DNA of 64,000 nucleotides. Source: an uncultured Prevotella sp. Its GTDB lineage: Bacteria; Bacteroidota; Bacteroidia; Bacteroidales; Bacteroidaceae. Shown here in pieces: positions 16,439 through 25,944 of the stretch. The stretch lies in the NCBI GenBank assembly GCA_900319905.1, contig ONQB01000013.1, positions 1 to 64,000 on the forward strand, written 5' to 3'. The notes under the pieces are model-generated. The model was given only the letters and a program-made list of their open reading frames with translations. It did no database searches and was not told the DNA's origin. How positions within the stretch are numbered: position 1 is the stretch's first letter; the number at the start of each line of letters is the position of its first letter. Made by a program: the position numbers and the translations under genes.

Positions 16439-17530
16439 ATGACAAAGAATATTGGTATCTATCTTTATGATCTCAGGCATCCTCATGTGGGACTGAGCGA
16501 GTTTGACGACAACATTGCCCGCAGGATAGCAGAGAGGGCGAAGGTCTGGAAGGAACAATACGACATTCGCTTCACTTTCATCGTTCCGCAATACCTTCAG
16601 GGCCACTACGGTCCGAGGGTAGACTATGTCGTGCTCACCCATGTCAAGGCTTTTTGGCTGAACCATGTGCCGGCATTGACATCCTTTCCGCGTTTCGACC
16701 TGTTGCACCTCACCCAGCAACAACCCGTACTGAGACGTCGCCTTGCGCCCCGTGTGCTGCTCACCATTCACGACGTCAACTTCTTCCACAACGGACTCCG
16801 GCCAGCCGACGTACGGCGCAAGGCTGCCCGCATCGACCGCATGCTCCGCGTCGCCACCCATCTGTCGTATATCTCACAGTTCACGCAACAGGACATCCAT
16901 CAACATTTCCCGGTCACTCAACCCGAACGTGTTATCCGCAATGGTGTCACGCGTCACGACACCCTGTCAGCACATCAGCCCAGCGGTCAACTGCCAGCGA
17001 AGTACCTGCTGGTCCTCTCTGGTTGGGACAGAAAGAAAAACGTAGACGAGATAGTGGCAATGATGTCGTGTCTGCCCGACAAGCAACTCGTTGTGGCAGG
17101 CAATGGAAAGGCTGAAGACCATGTGCGTTTGCAAGCCATCATCAATCGGTTGCATCTGACTAATGTCACGTTGCTTGGCCGTGTGAGCGAAGCTGAGAAG
17201 TCGTGGCTCTACCAGCATTGTGAGGCCTTTCTCTTCACTTCGCGCAGCGAAGGCTTCGGGCTGCCGCCGGCTGAGGCTATGACCTGTGGCAAACCGGTGT
17301 TTCTCTCGCAGTCCACTTCCCTGCCTGAAGTGGGTGGCGAGGCTGCCTTCTACTTCCCCGACCTCACTCCCGAGACCATGGCAGCCACGCTGAGAGACGG
17401 ACTGGCACAGTGGTACAGTCATGAAGATGAGCACCGACAGGCCGTGCTCACACAGGTGGCACAGTTCAATTGGGACGATGTTGTGGAGGCCTATCTGCAT
17501 TATTATCTGGACATTCTGAGGTGCAAGTGA
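16439..17530 (+). CDS. Glycosyltransferase family 4/1 (GT-B fold)
   Basis: A 363-residue enzyme with two Rossmann domains. The C-terminal donor-binding site shows the EX7E-type pattern SEGFGLPPAEAMTCGKPV near residues 266-283. The inter-domain segment LLVLSGWDRKKNVDEIV (about residue 185) is typical of GT4 enzymes that use nucleotide-sugars. No membrane segment is present, so it probably acts at the cytoplasmic face on a lipid-linked or polysaccharide acceptor; the exact substrate cannot be told. The gene starts 62 bases after mscS and is followed by the separate dnaG promoter. Confidence 0.85.
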   Translation: MTKNIGIYLYDLRHPHVGLSEFDDNIARRIAERAKVWKEQYDIRFTFIVPQYLQGHYGPRVDYVVLTHVKAFWLNHVPALTSFPRFDLLHLTQQQPVLRRRLAPRVLLTIHDVNFFHNGLRPADVRRKAARIDRMLRVATHLSYISQFTQQDIHQHFPVTQPERVIRNGVTRHDTLSAHQPSGQLPAKYLLVLSGWDRKKNVDEIVAMMSCLPDKQLVVAGNGKAEDHVRLQAIINRLHLTNVTLLGRVSEAEKSWLYQHCEAFLFTSRSEGFGLPPAEAMTCGKPVFLSQSTSLPEVGGEAAFYFPDLTPETMAATLRDGLAQWYSHEDEHRQAVLTQVAQFNWDDVVEAYLHYYLDILRCK

Positions 17531-17586
17531 GCCCGGCCGACGTCTGCTCGCGATGCTCCTTGAGGGAAACAAATATATTCTTTTGT

Positions 17587-17617
17587 TTTGCGGTTTCGCA
17601 GTTTTGCATTATCTTTG
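17587..17617 (+). promoter_or_regulatory. dnaG promoter, near-leaderless
   Basis: TTTG at 17587-17590, a 19-base spacer, then TATCTTTG at 17610-17617. The predicted transcript begins only a few bases before the ATG at 17627. This rules out the in-frame ATG at 17588, which lies upstream of the -7 box, as the start. Confidence 0.8.
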
Positions 17618-17626
17618 CCAATTACT

Positions 17627-19606
17627 ATGATAGACAGATTAACGGTTGAGAAGATAAAGGAAGCCGCCAACATCGTTGACGTGGTGTCGGAGTTTGTCAC
17701 GCTGAAGAAGTCAGGGGCAAACTACAAGGGGTTGTGCCCTTTTCATAACGAGAAGACACCATCGTTTATCGTGTCGCCGGCCCGTGGCACCTGCCACTGC
17801 TTCGGTTGTGGCAAGGGCGGCAATGCCGTGAGCTTCATCATGGAGCATGAGCAGATGACCTATCCAGAGGCGCTCAGATGGCTGGCACGCAAGTACCACA
17901 TAGAAATCAAGGAACGGGAGCTCACCTCGCAGGAAAAGGAGGAACAGTCGAAGCGGGAGTCGATGTTCATCGTCAATGAGTGGGCCAGCCAGTACTTCCA
18001 GGACCTGCTCCACAACAATGCCGACGGCGTGGCCATCGGCATGCAATATTTCCGCTCGCGCGGCTTCCGCGACGACGTAATCAGCGCATTCCATCTCGGT
18101 TATGATGTCAACGACCGGCTGGCACTGGGCCGCGAGGCACTGCACAAGGGGTACAAAGAAGAGTTTGTGACGGCGACGGGACTCTGCTATAAGAACGACC
18201 GCGGCGAGCTCATCGACCGCTATGCTGGGCGTGTGGTGTTCCCGTGGATTGGCGTGAGCGGAAAGGTGGTGGGCTTCACGGCCCGCGTGCTCGACCAGCG
18301 TACCAAAGGCGTCAATCAGAAATACGTCAACTCGCCCGACAGTGAAATCTATCATAAGGACCATGAACTGTATGGCATCTGGCAGGCTAAGAGAGCCATT
18401 GCCAAGGAGGACCGTGTGTATATGGTGGAGGGACAGGCCGACGTCATCGCCATGTACCAATGTGGCATACAGAATGTCGTGGCCAACTCCGGTACGGCAC
18501 TCAGTATACACCAGATACACATGCTCCATCGGTTCACGTCCAATATCACTCTCATCTACGATGGTGATGCGGCCGGCATACATGCGGCCTTAAGAGGTAC
18601 CGACATGCTGCTGTCAGAGGGCATGAGCCTCAGAGTGTTGTTGTTGCCCGACGGCAAGGACCCGGATGAGTTCGCACGCTCCCATACAGCTGAGCAGTTT
18701 AAGCAGTTTATCAATGAGCGGCAGACCGACTTTATTCAGTTTAAGACCGACTTGCTGCTCAAGGGAGAGACCGACCCGAAAAAGCGGGCCGATGCCATCA
18801 ACTCGATTGTGGAGAGCATCTCCGTGATACAGAACCAGATATTGCGCGACACGTATATACATGACTGTGCCCAGCGCATCGGCATCAACGAGTCGACGCT
18901 CATCAACCAAATGAATGCGTATATCCGAGGACGACGTACGGGATCGACTGCGCAGGTGCAGCAAGGCGTGCCCGTGGGGCCGGCTCAGCAGCCTGCGGCA
19001 CCGGCGCCATTGCAACCGCCGACCGTCAAGCAGCAGGAGTCGAAGGTGGAGCGCATGCTCATGCAACTCGTCGTGAGGCATGGGGAGCACGTGATGCAGA
19101 AGGACGTGCCCGATGATCAGGGACAGCTTCACGACCTTACGCTGGCACAGTTGATTGACTATAATCTCATGGAGGACGACCTTTCGCTGAGCAACGAGCT
19201 CTACAACCGGATGCTCGGTGAGGCCGTAGACCACTCGGGTGAGGAAGGATTTAAGGCGGAGACCTACTTCCTCCACCATGAGGATTTCAACATCAGCCGC
19301 GTGGCGGCCGAATTGGTGTCGGACCGTTATCAGCTGACACGCCGGGAGGAGGATGAGCCTATCAATGAGGCGGCTGCCCAACAGCGTCAGGCCGACGAGA
19401 CCGACGCATTGCGCAACCAGGCCGTGCACCTGCTACTCGACTACCGGATGGACATCGTAGAGCAGCGCATGGCTACCCTGCAGGCAGAGATGTCGATGGC
19501 GGGCAACGATATGCAACGGCTAACCAAAATCATGACCGAATATCATGAGCTGCAAACCACGCGCAACAGAATAGCGCGTGAGCTGGGGGCCAATATCATT
19601 GTGTGA
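17627..19606 (+). CDS. dnaG: DNA primase
   Basis: The 659-residue protein is a full-length DnaG that makes RNA primers for replication. The N-terminal CHC2 zinc-ribbon has LCPFHNEKTPSF and CHCFGCGKGG. The TOPRIM catalytic domain contains MVEGQADVIA and the acidic LIYDGDAAG. The C-terminal part carries a glutamine/proline-rich linker (near residues 445-470) and a helicase-binding helical region. The start at 17627 was chosen because the promoter -7 box ends at 17617. No frame problem is seen. Confidence 0.97.
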   Translation: MIDRLTVEKIKEAANIVDVVSEFVTLKKSGANYKGLCPFHNEKTPSFIVSPARGTCHCFGCGKGGNAVSFIMEHEQMTYPEALRWLARKYHIEIKERELTSQEKEEQSKRESMFIVNEWASQYFQDLLHNNADGVAIGMQYFRSRGFRDDVISAFHLGYDVNDRLALGREALHKGYKEEFVTATGLCYKNDRGELIDRYAGRVVFPWIGVSGKVVGFTARVLDQRTKGVNQKYVNSPDSEIYHKDHELYGIWQAKRAIAKEDRVYMVEGQADVIAMYQCGIQNVVANSGTALSIHQIHMLHRFTSNITLIYDGDAAGIHAALRGTDMLLSEGMSLRVLLLPDGKDPDEFARSHTAEQFKQFINERQTDFIQFKTDLLLKGETDPKKRADAINSIVESISVIQNQILRDTYIHDCAQRIGINESTLINQMNAYIRGRRTGSTAQVQQGVPVGPAQQPAAPAPLQPPTVKQQESKVERMLMQLVVRHGEHVMQKDVPDDQGQLHDLTLAQLIDYNLMEDDLSLSNELYNRMLGEAVDHSGEEGFKAETYFLHHEDFNISRVAAELVSDRYQLTRREEDEPINEAAAQQRQADETDALRNQAVHLLLDYRMDIVEQRMATLQAEMSMAGNDMQRLTKIMTEYHELQTTRNRIARELGANIIV

Positions 19607-19716
19607 AGCTTGGATAGGACAACAAGAAAGGGCGAAATCGAAATAATAATGACAACAAAGTTAATATTATCGTTGAATAATTCCGTCATTCCTTCTTCGT
19701 TTTCCATTTAATTGCT

Positions 19717-19724
19717 TATTTTTG
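19717..19724 (+). promoter_or_regulatory. -7 box upstream of the 598-aa unknown gene
   Basis: TATTTTTG fits TAnnTTTG and lies 22 bases before the ATG at 19747. Only a weak -33 element (TTCG, 19696-19699) is seen at about 17 bases upstream. Confidence 0.4.
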
Positions 19725-19746
19725 TAAACCAATAATAGCAAGAATA

Positions 19747-21543
19747 ATGGACTGGCTCGACATCATCATATTACTATGGGGTTGCGTATTCTTTATTGCT
19801 GGAATCGCTATGACAGGCTATGCTTTTCATGTCTTGAAGAAAGATAACCTGTCGAATGGACTTAGCTTGTCACCCGACGACAATCGGCGGGTGATAGCCA
19901 GCACATTGCGCAAACTCAACTGCGAGATGCACTGGACGAAGGAAAACGACAAGCAAAGGGTGCGCTTCAACTATCAAAGCGGCCATTTCGTTATCACGCT
20001 GGAGAAGGGAAGTCCTTATGCCCGCCTTAGCTTCCCGTATATCTACTCACTGAACTTGGATTCGCTTGACAATGCCCGTATGGTTGTCAACCTGTCTAAT
20101 ATCAATTCCGATCTGTTGCGCATCATCTACACAATTGATGAAAAGAAGGGAAAGATCGATTTCCACATCTGCAGCGTGCTGCCCATCCTACGCTTTGGCA
20201 TGGACGATTTGCTGGAGCGTGCCATGGGCGATTCTTTCCGATGGCAGAAAGGGTTTGTGGAAAACATGGAAGAAACGGAGAAAAAGGGAAATCCCGCCGA
20301 AGAACTGGACAGCGAAAAAGGCCATGCTTACTTCCAGCGCGAGCTGCAAATCCAGAATGAAATGGAGATGATGCATCAGGACGGCGACAACGGCTGGCAT
20401 GAGGATGAGCAAAACCCCATGACGATTGGTGCGTTGCTGAAGACGACAATGGGCATACGGTTGATGCCGGAAGGAGACACTGTCGAATTTAAGCCAATCG
20501 GCATGATGCTCATGGTCCAGAACAGTGACAAGGTGATTACGCTTGATGATCCCCAGGCTATCATAAACTTCCGGTTGTCAGGTGTAATCATTGAGAATGG
20601 GACGTTTAAAGCAGAGGGCGCAGTGGCATTGCTGCGATATGTTTATCTGTCCGACCCAACTCTTACGAGGAGTCTGACCATTGACATCGAACAGGACAGC
20701 CGGACCAAAGAGACATTGTACTATCGTGTCACCATCTCGCAGGCTCCACTTAGTATCAATAAGGCAATAGACGAGGATAACGAATTGCATAAGCAGAAAA
20801 TGGTCAGTGTGTTGCTTGGTTATGATCTCCTCTCCGTCGAAAAGCAGAAGTCGCAGTTCCGCTATTGGTGGAAAGAAGCCAAGGCAATGGCGCAGGAAGG
20901 CAACACGAAAGAGATGACGAAGGAAGAAAAACTGCTGGCCTCTATGCAAGATGACCATTTAGCACAGAACTATTTCAAAGGCTACAAGCACTTTCTGTGT
21001 AAACGCTTCTATGAGGCTTTGCCACCGTTGCGTGACGCATTCAACACGGTGACTCGTCAATGCAATATGAGAGACAGTCAAAACATCAAGATAATGAAGG
21101 AACTGGCTTACCTCATTGGCTCCTGCTATTCGGCCATCCATCAGTATGAGAAAGCCAACTACTATCTGCAGATGCTCTTGCCCACAATGCAACGGACGTA
21201 CTCGGAAGCTTATATCAACTGCCTGGTCAACAGCGGTGACTACAGAACGTTGGACGTAATCAACCATATCATTGGAAGGCTGGAACAGGTATTGAACAAT
21301 ACCGCAAACTCTTATGATGAAGAAAATGAGGATGACGACATTGATATGAATATCCACCGTGATTCTGAGGATTTGGAGAAGGTGCGCTCTTTCGTCAACT
21401 TCCTCCGGCGGCGGAAGGCTTATCTGCTTATCAACTTGGGCCGTTATGAAGAGGCAAGGACGTTGCTGCAAATCTTGCTTCAAGACCCTGAGAACAGCGA
21501 CTTCGCTCTCAATGAACTGGCTTATATCCAGAAGAAGAAATAG
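19747..21543 (+). CDS. Membrane-anchored protein of unknown function with C-terminal TPR-like repeats
   Basis: The 598-residue protein has one N-terminal transmembrane helix (about residues 5-27), so the remainder is either cytoplasmic or periplasmic. The middle, up to about residue 370, has no motif I recognise. It contains an acidic linker (EETEKKGNPAEELDSEKG) near residue 180. From about residue 405 the sequence becomes helical and TPR-like: YKHFLCKRFYEALPPLRDAF, then ELAYLIGSCYSAIHQYEKANYYL, and near the end LLINLGRYEEARTLLQILL. An acidic stretch (EENEDDDIDM) interrupts the repeats. I do not assign a function. queD follows after 30 bases and may be co-transcribed. Confidence 0.75.
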   Translation: MDWLDIIILLWGCVFFIAGIAMTGYAFHVLKKDNLSNGLSLSPDDNRRVIASTLRKLNCEMHWTKENDKQRVRFNYQSGHFVITLEKGSPYARLSFPYIYSLNLDSLDNARMVVNLSNINSDLLRIIYTIDEKKGKIDFHICSVLPILRFGMDDLLERAMGDSFRWQKGFVENMEETEKKGNPAEELDSEKGHAYFQRELQIQNEMEMMHQDGDNGWHEDEQNPMTIGALLKTTMGIRLMPEGDTVEFKPIGMMLMVQNSDKVITLDDPQAIINFRLSGVIIENGTFKAEGAVALLRYVYLSDPTLTRSLTIDIEQDSRTKETLYYRVTISQAPLSINKAIDEDNELHKQKMVSVLLGYDLLSVEKQKSQFRYWWKEAKAMAQEGNTKEMTKEEKLLASMQDDHLAQNYFKGYKHFLCKRFYEALPPLRDAFNTVTRQCNMRDSQNIKIMKELAYLIGSCYSAIHQYEKANYYLQMLLPTMQRTYSEAYINCLVNSGDYRTLDVINHIIGRLEQVLNNTANSYDEENEDDDIDMNIHRDSEDLEKVRSFVNFLRRRKAYLLINLGRYEEARTLLQILLQDPENSDFALNELAYIQKKK

Positions 21544-21573
21544 AACTTACAAATGTTAGATTAATCAATAGCT

Positions 21574-21903
21574 ATGTATTATATTCAGAAAACATTTGAG
21601 GTGTCGGCTTGCCATCACCTCACACTCTCGCATGGAAGCAAATGCGAGAACGTACACGGACACAACTGGCTCATCACAGTGTACTGCAAGTCAGAGACAC
21701 TCGACGAAGACGGTATGGTGGTGGACTTCAATATTATCAAACAGCAGGTGCATGGCCGACTTGACCATCAGAACCTCAATGAGGTGTTGCCTTTCAATCC
21801 TACTGCTGAGAATATTGCCAAATGGATTGTCGACGAGGTGCCTCATTGCTATAAGGCACGTGTGGCTGAAACGGCCAACAATGTGGCCATCTATGAGAAA
21901 TGA
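21574..21903 (+). CDS. queD: 6-carboxy-5,6,7,8-tetrahydropterin synthase
   Basis: A 109-residue member of the 6-pyruvoyl-tetrahydropterin synthase fold that converts dihydroneopterin triphosphate to 6-carboxytetrahydropterin, an early step of queuosine (7-deazaguanine) synthesis. The zinc ligands are visible as H15 in the FEVSACHHL segment and H28/H30 in VHGHN. The catalytic cysteine is C24 in SKCENVHGH. The later DHQNLNEV segment and the TAENIAKW motif are also typical. queE, the next enzyme in the pathway, is the following gene; queC is not in the window. Confidence 0.93.
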   Translation: MYYIQKTFEVSACHHLTLSHGSKCENVHGHNWLITVYCKSETLDEDGMVVDFNIIKQQVHGRLDHQNLNEVLPFNPTAENIAKWIVDEVPHCYKARVAETANNVAIYEK

Positions 21904-21918
21904 GGACAATAGTAGTAT

Positions 21919-22024
21919 CAGAAGTTCAGGAGTCCAGTCATTAGTTTAATAATACCTGATTAACAGGCATTTCAGCATATGACTGGACTTCTGAACTTCT
22001 GAACTCCTGGACTCCTGGACTTCT
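21919..22024 (+). repeat. Large inverted repeat between queD and queE, built from ACTTCTGAACTTC words
   Basis: Arms of 23 bases at 21919-21941 and 21979-22001 pair with a single G/U-type exception, around a 37-base loop. The right arm is followed by more CTTCTGAACTCCTGGACTCC words up to about 22024. The words match the tandem repeat at 13180-13350. In RNA this would form a strong hairpin just before queE and could attenuate or stabilise the message (inference). Confidence 0.7.
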
Positions 22025-22046
22025 CACATACATATAATATAATAAG

Positions 22047-22664
22047 GTGTACAAGGTTAACGAAATCTTTTATAGTTTGCAAGGGGAAGGGCGCAACACT
22101 GGTCGCGCGGCAGTGTTCGTGCGCTTCAGTGGCTGCAACCTGCGCTGCACATTCTGCGATACAGACTTTACCCATTACGAGACGCTGTCGGCTGAACAGA
22201 TTGTGAACCGCATGCGTGAAATCTGTGCTGAGGCTGACTGTGAACAGCCTTTTCCAATGGTAGTGCTGACGGGTGGCGAGCCAACCTTGCAGGTTGACAG
22301 CGCTCTGATTAGTGCCATTCATGCCGCTGGCTTCTCCTTCGTGGCGATGGAAAGCAATGGTACAGCCCTTCCGCCCGCCAACCTTGACTGGCTGACGGTT
22401 TCGCCTAAAGCTCCAGAGTGGTTGGCTGTGCCCGCCCATGCGACGGTGGTGGTGCATCAATGCAATGAATTGAAGGTGGTCTTCGACGGTCAGACGTCCG
22501 TCAGCGACCTCGGGATTCAGGCGCAATACTATTACCTGCAGCCTTGTGATGTGGGGGATGCCAACCGCAATGCGGAAATCACTTCGGCCTGCATCGCGTT
22601 TATCAAACAGCACCCCCGCTGGCGTCTGTCACTGCAGACGCATAAGCTGGTAGGCATCAGATAA
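22047..22664 (+). CDS. queE: 7-carboxy-7-deazaguanine synthase
   Basis: A 205-residue radical SAM enzyme that contracts 6-carboxytetrahydropterin to 7-carboxy-7-deazaguanine, the step after QueD. The iron-sulfur cluster motif is C30-x3-C34-x2-C37 (SGCNLRCTFC). The N-terminal substrate segment FYSLQGEGRNTG and the SAM-binding TGGEPTLQ are typical. The only start that keeps the conserved N-terminus is GTG at 22047, so a non-ATG start is called. The upstream hairpin may affect its expression. A queuosine or deazapurine pathway is implied. Confidence 0.93.
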   Translation: MYKVNEIFYSLQGEGRNTGRAAVFVRFSGCNLRCTFCDTDFTHYETLSAEQIVNRMREICAEADCEQPFPMVVLTGGEPTLQVDSALISAIHAAGFSFVAMESNGTALPPANLDWLTVSPKAPEWLAVPAHATVVVHQCNELKVVFDGQTSVSDLGIQAQYYYLQPCDVGDANRNAEITSACIAFIKQHPRWRLSLQTHKLVGIR

Positions 22665-22692
22665 CGCCGATAAATACGAAGGCTTATATCGC

Positions 22693-22815
22693 TCACGCAC
22701 ATCTATATACATGTGTCGAGAGTTTTTTCTCGATTGCAGACCGCATGCCTGCCGAGCACACGTTGGTGCGCTCAAAGTTGGCTGTTTCAAAGTCTATGGC
22801 TGCAAGGTCTTTCAT
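22693..22815 (-). pseudogene. Remnant of a DnaQ-like 3'-5' exonuclease gene (N-terminus only)
   Basis: On the minus strand a 40-codon frame starts MKDLAAIDFETANFERTNVC and ends at a stop at 22693. The first ~23 residues match the start of exonuclease-domain proteins of the DNA polymerase III epsilon family, including the Exo I motif (D8, E10 in IDFET). The next ~17 residues do not continue the fold, so the remaining ~150 or more residues of such a protein are gone. I read it as a gene stump. The rest of the 22665-23037 gap holds the hairpin below and no other gene. Confidence 0.6.
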
Positions 22816-22862
22816 CAATTGCTATATCGTTATTGTCAAATTGCCGTTAGGGGAGTGTCATG

Positions 22863-22896
22863 AAAAAAGGACTGTTACCATGAGGTAACAGTCCTT
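22863..22896 (-). terminator. Rho-independent terminator for alaS
   Basis: A perfect 13-bp stem (22867-22879 with 22884-22896) has a four-base loop. On the minus strand the stem is followed by a T6 run (complement of 22863-22868). It lies about 140 bases after the alaS stop. Confidence 0.75.
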
Positions 22897-23037
22897 CCTA
22901 TATATGATTTATGTGCTGTTGATGTCTCCTGTCGTCTTTATTGTGTTACCATATTTATGATATCTATGGTTGTGACAATATCATCCTTATCAAAGTCATT
23001 ACAATTGACAGAGTCGTTGCAACAGCTGACAGATTAA

Positions 23038-25704
23038 TTATAGTTGGCAGAGCTCCACCACCTTGTCGACAGCGGCAGATAGGCCATCTTTGTCTTTACC
23101 GCCAGCCTGTGCATAGTAGGCCTGGCCACCGCCACCGCCCTTGATGAGCTTGGCAGCCTCACGCACGATCTTTCCGGCATTAAGGTTGTGGTCGGTAACG
23201 AGATCGTCGGTGAACATGACACTGATCATGGGCTTGTCGTGAGACACTGAGCCAATGACAGCTACCAACTTCTCGGGCACTGCCTGACGCAACTTGAACA
23301 CCAGGTCCTTGGCTTGTGCGGGTTCCATGGGCAGTACGGCTGAGATAACCTTGACGCCATTAATCTCACGGGCAGCTTCCAGCAGCTTGTCCTTGGCGCG
23401 TTCCACCATTTGTGCCTGGAAGCTCTCTACCTTCTTCTTCAGCTCTGTGTTCTCATCGAGGTATTTTTGAATGGCCGATGACAGGTCTTTGGCATTGTTG
23501 AACATGCTGCGGATGTCAGAAAGCGTGTCTTCAACCATATAGATAGCCTCCTCAGCCTGTTGGCCGGTGAGTGCCTCGATGCGTCGGATGCCGGCAGCCA
23601 CGCTGCTCTCAGAGACAATCTTGAAGAACCCGATGTGGCCGGTGCTCTTCACATGGATACCACCGCAGAACTCTGCGGAGGGACCGAAGCGTACCACGCG
23701 TACCTTGTCGCCATATTTCTCACCGAAGAGGGCAACGGCACCGAGCTTCTTGGCTTCTTCGATGGGTGTGTCACGGTGTTCGTCGAGTGGAAGGTCGGCG
23801 CGAATCATCTTGTTGACGATGTGCTCCACCTTGCGCAACTGCTCATCGCTGACTTTCTCGAAGTAGTTGAAGTCAAAGCGAAGCGTCTTGTCGTCGACAT
23901 AAGAACCGCGTTGCTCGGTCTGGTCGCCCAGTACCTGCTTGAGCGCATAGTCGAGCAGGTGGGTTGCCGTATGGTTGCAGGCTGATGCCTCACGTCGTTC
24001 TGCATCGACCACAGCCTTGAAGTCGGCAGTGGGGTCTTGCGGCAGTTGCTTGAGGATATGGATGCTTTGATTGTTCTCACGTTTCGTATCGATGACGTCT
24101 ACGGTCTCCTCGTCGGAAACGAGCTTACCGGTGTCGCCAACCTGTCCGCCCATCTCGCCATAGAACGGTGTGTAGTCAAGCACTACCTCATAGAAGGTGT
24201 TCTTCTTCTGAGTGACCTTGCGATAACGCAGGATGTGGCAGTCATATTCGTTGAAGTCGTAACCGACGAACTCTTGTTCACCCTCACGTACATTCACCCA
24301 GTCACCGTTCTCCACGGAGGCAGCGTTGCGGGCACGTGCTTTCTGCTTGGCCATTTCTTCGTCAAATCCTTTCTCGTCGACGGTGTAACCGTTCTCACCG
24401 CAGATAAGCTCGGTGAGATCGATGGGGAAACCGTAGGTGTCGAAGAGACGGAAAGCCTTGGTGCCGTCGAGTGTGGTGAGGCCGTTGGCTTTGAGCTCGT
24501 CCATGTCAACGCTCAGCAGCTGGATGCCTTTTTCAAGCGTGCGCAGGAAACTGTCTTCCTCCTGCTTGATGACCTTTGTGATGAGCTCCTGCTGCTTGCC
24601 AAGCTCTGGGTAGGCACCGCCCATCTCATGCACGAGCACGGGAATGAGTTTATACATGAATGCGCTCTTCTGGTCGAGGAATGTATAGGCATAGCGAACG
24701 GCACGACGCAGGATGCGACGGATGACGTAGCCGGCCTTGGCGTTGCTTGGCAACTGACCGTCGGCGATGGCAAAAGCAACAGCACGCAGGTGGTCTGCCA
24801 CCACGCGGATGGCGATGTCTACCTTCTGCTCGGCATTAACGCCCTCACCATTGGTGCCCTCCGGGAATGTATGGTTGTAGTGATGGTCAGACAAGCGCTC
24901 GATCTCGCTGATGATCGGCGAGAAGATGTCGGTGTCGTAGTTGGAGTGCTTGCCCTGAAGCAGGCGCACAAGACGCTCAAAGCCCATGCCTGTATCGATG
25001 ACATGCATCTTGAGGGGTTCAAGGGAACCGTCGGCCTTGCGGTTGAACTGCATGAATACGATGTTCCAGATCTCAATGACCTGCGGATGGTCTTTGTTGA
25101 CCAGCTGTTCGCCGGGGACCTGTGCCTTCTCTTCTTCGGAGCGCAGGTCAATGTGAATCTCAGAGCAAGGACCGCAAGGTCCCGTGTCGCCCATCTCCCA
25201 GAAGTTGTCATGCTTGTTGCCATTGACGATATGGTTGGCGGGGAAATGCTTAGCCCAGTAACCGGCTGCCTCATCGTCGCGGTCGAGATGCTCGTTGGCA
25301 TCACCTTCAAACACCGTCACGTAGAGGTCCTTGGGATCGAGATGAAGCACGTCGACAAGGTATTCGTAGGCATAATCGATGGCCCCCTCCTTAAAATAAT
25401 CACCAAAGCTCCAGTTGCCCAACATCTCAAACATGGTGTGGTGAGAGAGGGCTGCGTCGCGTCCTACCTCTTCAAGGTCATTGTGCTTTCCGCTGACGCG
25501 CAGACATTTCTGCGAATCAGTGCGGCGCCGGGGATTGGGATCTTTGGTGCCAAGGATAATGTCTTTCCATTGGTTCATGCCCGCATTGGTGAACATCAGT
25601 GTGGGGTCGTCCTTCACCACAATGGGGGCGGAAGGAACGATAACGTGTCCTTTTGACTCGAAGAACTTAAGGTACGAGTCACGGATTTCGTTAGCTGTCA
25701 TCAT
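23038..25704 (-). CDS. alaS: Alanyl-tRNA synthetase
   Basis: At 888 residues this is a full-length AlaRS that charges tRNA-Ala and edits mischarged Ser/Gly. The class II catalytic core is at the N-terminus ([13 protein letters not shown], then [11 protein letters not shown]). The editing domain carries the zinc-binding HxxxH (CNHTATHLL) and the later CxxxH ([11 protein letters not shown]). The C-Ala domain has [14 protein letters not shown] near the C-terminus. The start at 25704 is followed by a second ATG; either is possible. The merR-type gene is divergent, 240 bases away. Confidence 0.97.
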   Translation of the reverse strand: MMTANEIRDSYLKFFESKGHVIVPSAPIVVKDDPTLMFTNAGMNQWKDIILGTKDPNPRRRTDSQKCLRVSGKHNDLEEVGRDAALSHHTMFEMLGNWSFGDYFKEGAIDYAYEYLVDVLHLDPKDLYVTVFEGDANEHLDRDDEAAGYWAKHFPANHIVNGNKHDNFWEMGDTGPCGPCSEIHIDLRSEEEKAQVPGEQLVNKDHPQVIEIWNIVFMQFNRKADGSLEPLKMHVIDTGMGFERLVRLLQGKHSNYDTDIFSPIISEIERLSDHHYNHTFPEGTNGEGVNAEQKVDIAIRVVADHLRAVAFAIADGQLPSNAKAGYVIRRILRRAVRYAYTFLDQKSAFMYKLIPVLVHEMGGAYPELGKQQELITKVIKQEEDSFLRTLEKGIQLLSVDMDELKANGLTTLDGTKAFRLFDTYGFPIDLTELICGENGYTVDEKGFDEEMAKQKARARNAASVENGDWVNVREGEQEFVGYDFNEYDCHILRYRKVTQKKNTFYEVVLDYTPFYGEMGGQVGDTGKLVSDEETVDVIDTKRENNQSIHILKQLPQDPTADFKAVVDAERREASACNHTATHLLDYALKQVLGDQTEQRGSYVDDKTLRFDFNYFEKVSDEQLRKVEHIVNKMIRADLPLDEHRDTPIEEAKKLGAVALFGEKYGDKVRVVRFGPSAEFCGGIHVKSTGHIGFFKIVSESSVAAGIRRIEALTGQQAEEAIYMVEDTLSDIRSMFNNAKDLSSAIQKYLDENTELKKKVESFQAQMVERAKDKLLEAAREINGVKVISAVLPMEPAQAKDLVFKLRQAVPEKLVAVIGSVSHDKPMISVMFTDDLVTDHNLNAGKIVREAAKLIKGGGGGQAYYAQAGGKDKDGLSAAVDKVVELCQL

Positions 25705-25744
25705 TGTTATTGTTGTTATATATTAATTGCTACTTGTTTGGGTG

Positions 25745-25752
25745 CAAAGATA
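25745..25752 (-). promoter_or_regulatory. -7 box for alaS
   Basis: The minus strand reads TATCTTTG, 40 bases upstream of the alaS start. A clear -33 TTTG is not seen at the usual spacing. Confidence 0.5.
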
Positions 25753-25869
25753 CTAAATTCTTCCCACTTAGCTCTTTCAACGTTCAACTTTGTGTGACTT
25801 TTGTGGCTCAATTAGTATAAATCACGTTTATTTTTTGAAATAAGATGAATGCCGTTCAATCTTTTTTCT

Positions 25870-25877
25870 TACCTTTG
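25870..25877 (+). promoter_or_regulatory. -7 box for the merR-type gene
   Basis: TACCTTTG lies 67 bases upstream of the ATG at 25945. The -33 element is not obvious. Together with the alaS box it forms a divergent promoter region. Confidence 0.5.
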
Positions 25878-25944
25878 CAATATTCACAGTTGTGACTGCT
25901 GCGTTTCTTAGACGTGACCGTCGCATGATAGAAATGACAATGAT

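Noticed and set aside
24037-25656. A 539-codon plus-strand frame antisense to alaS
   Set aside because: Shadow frame. alaS is intact, and the antisense product has no recognisable domain or promoter.
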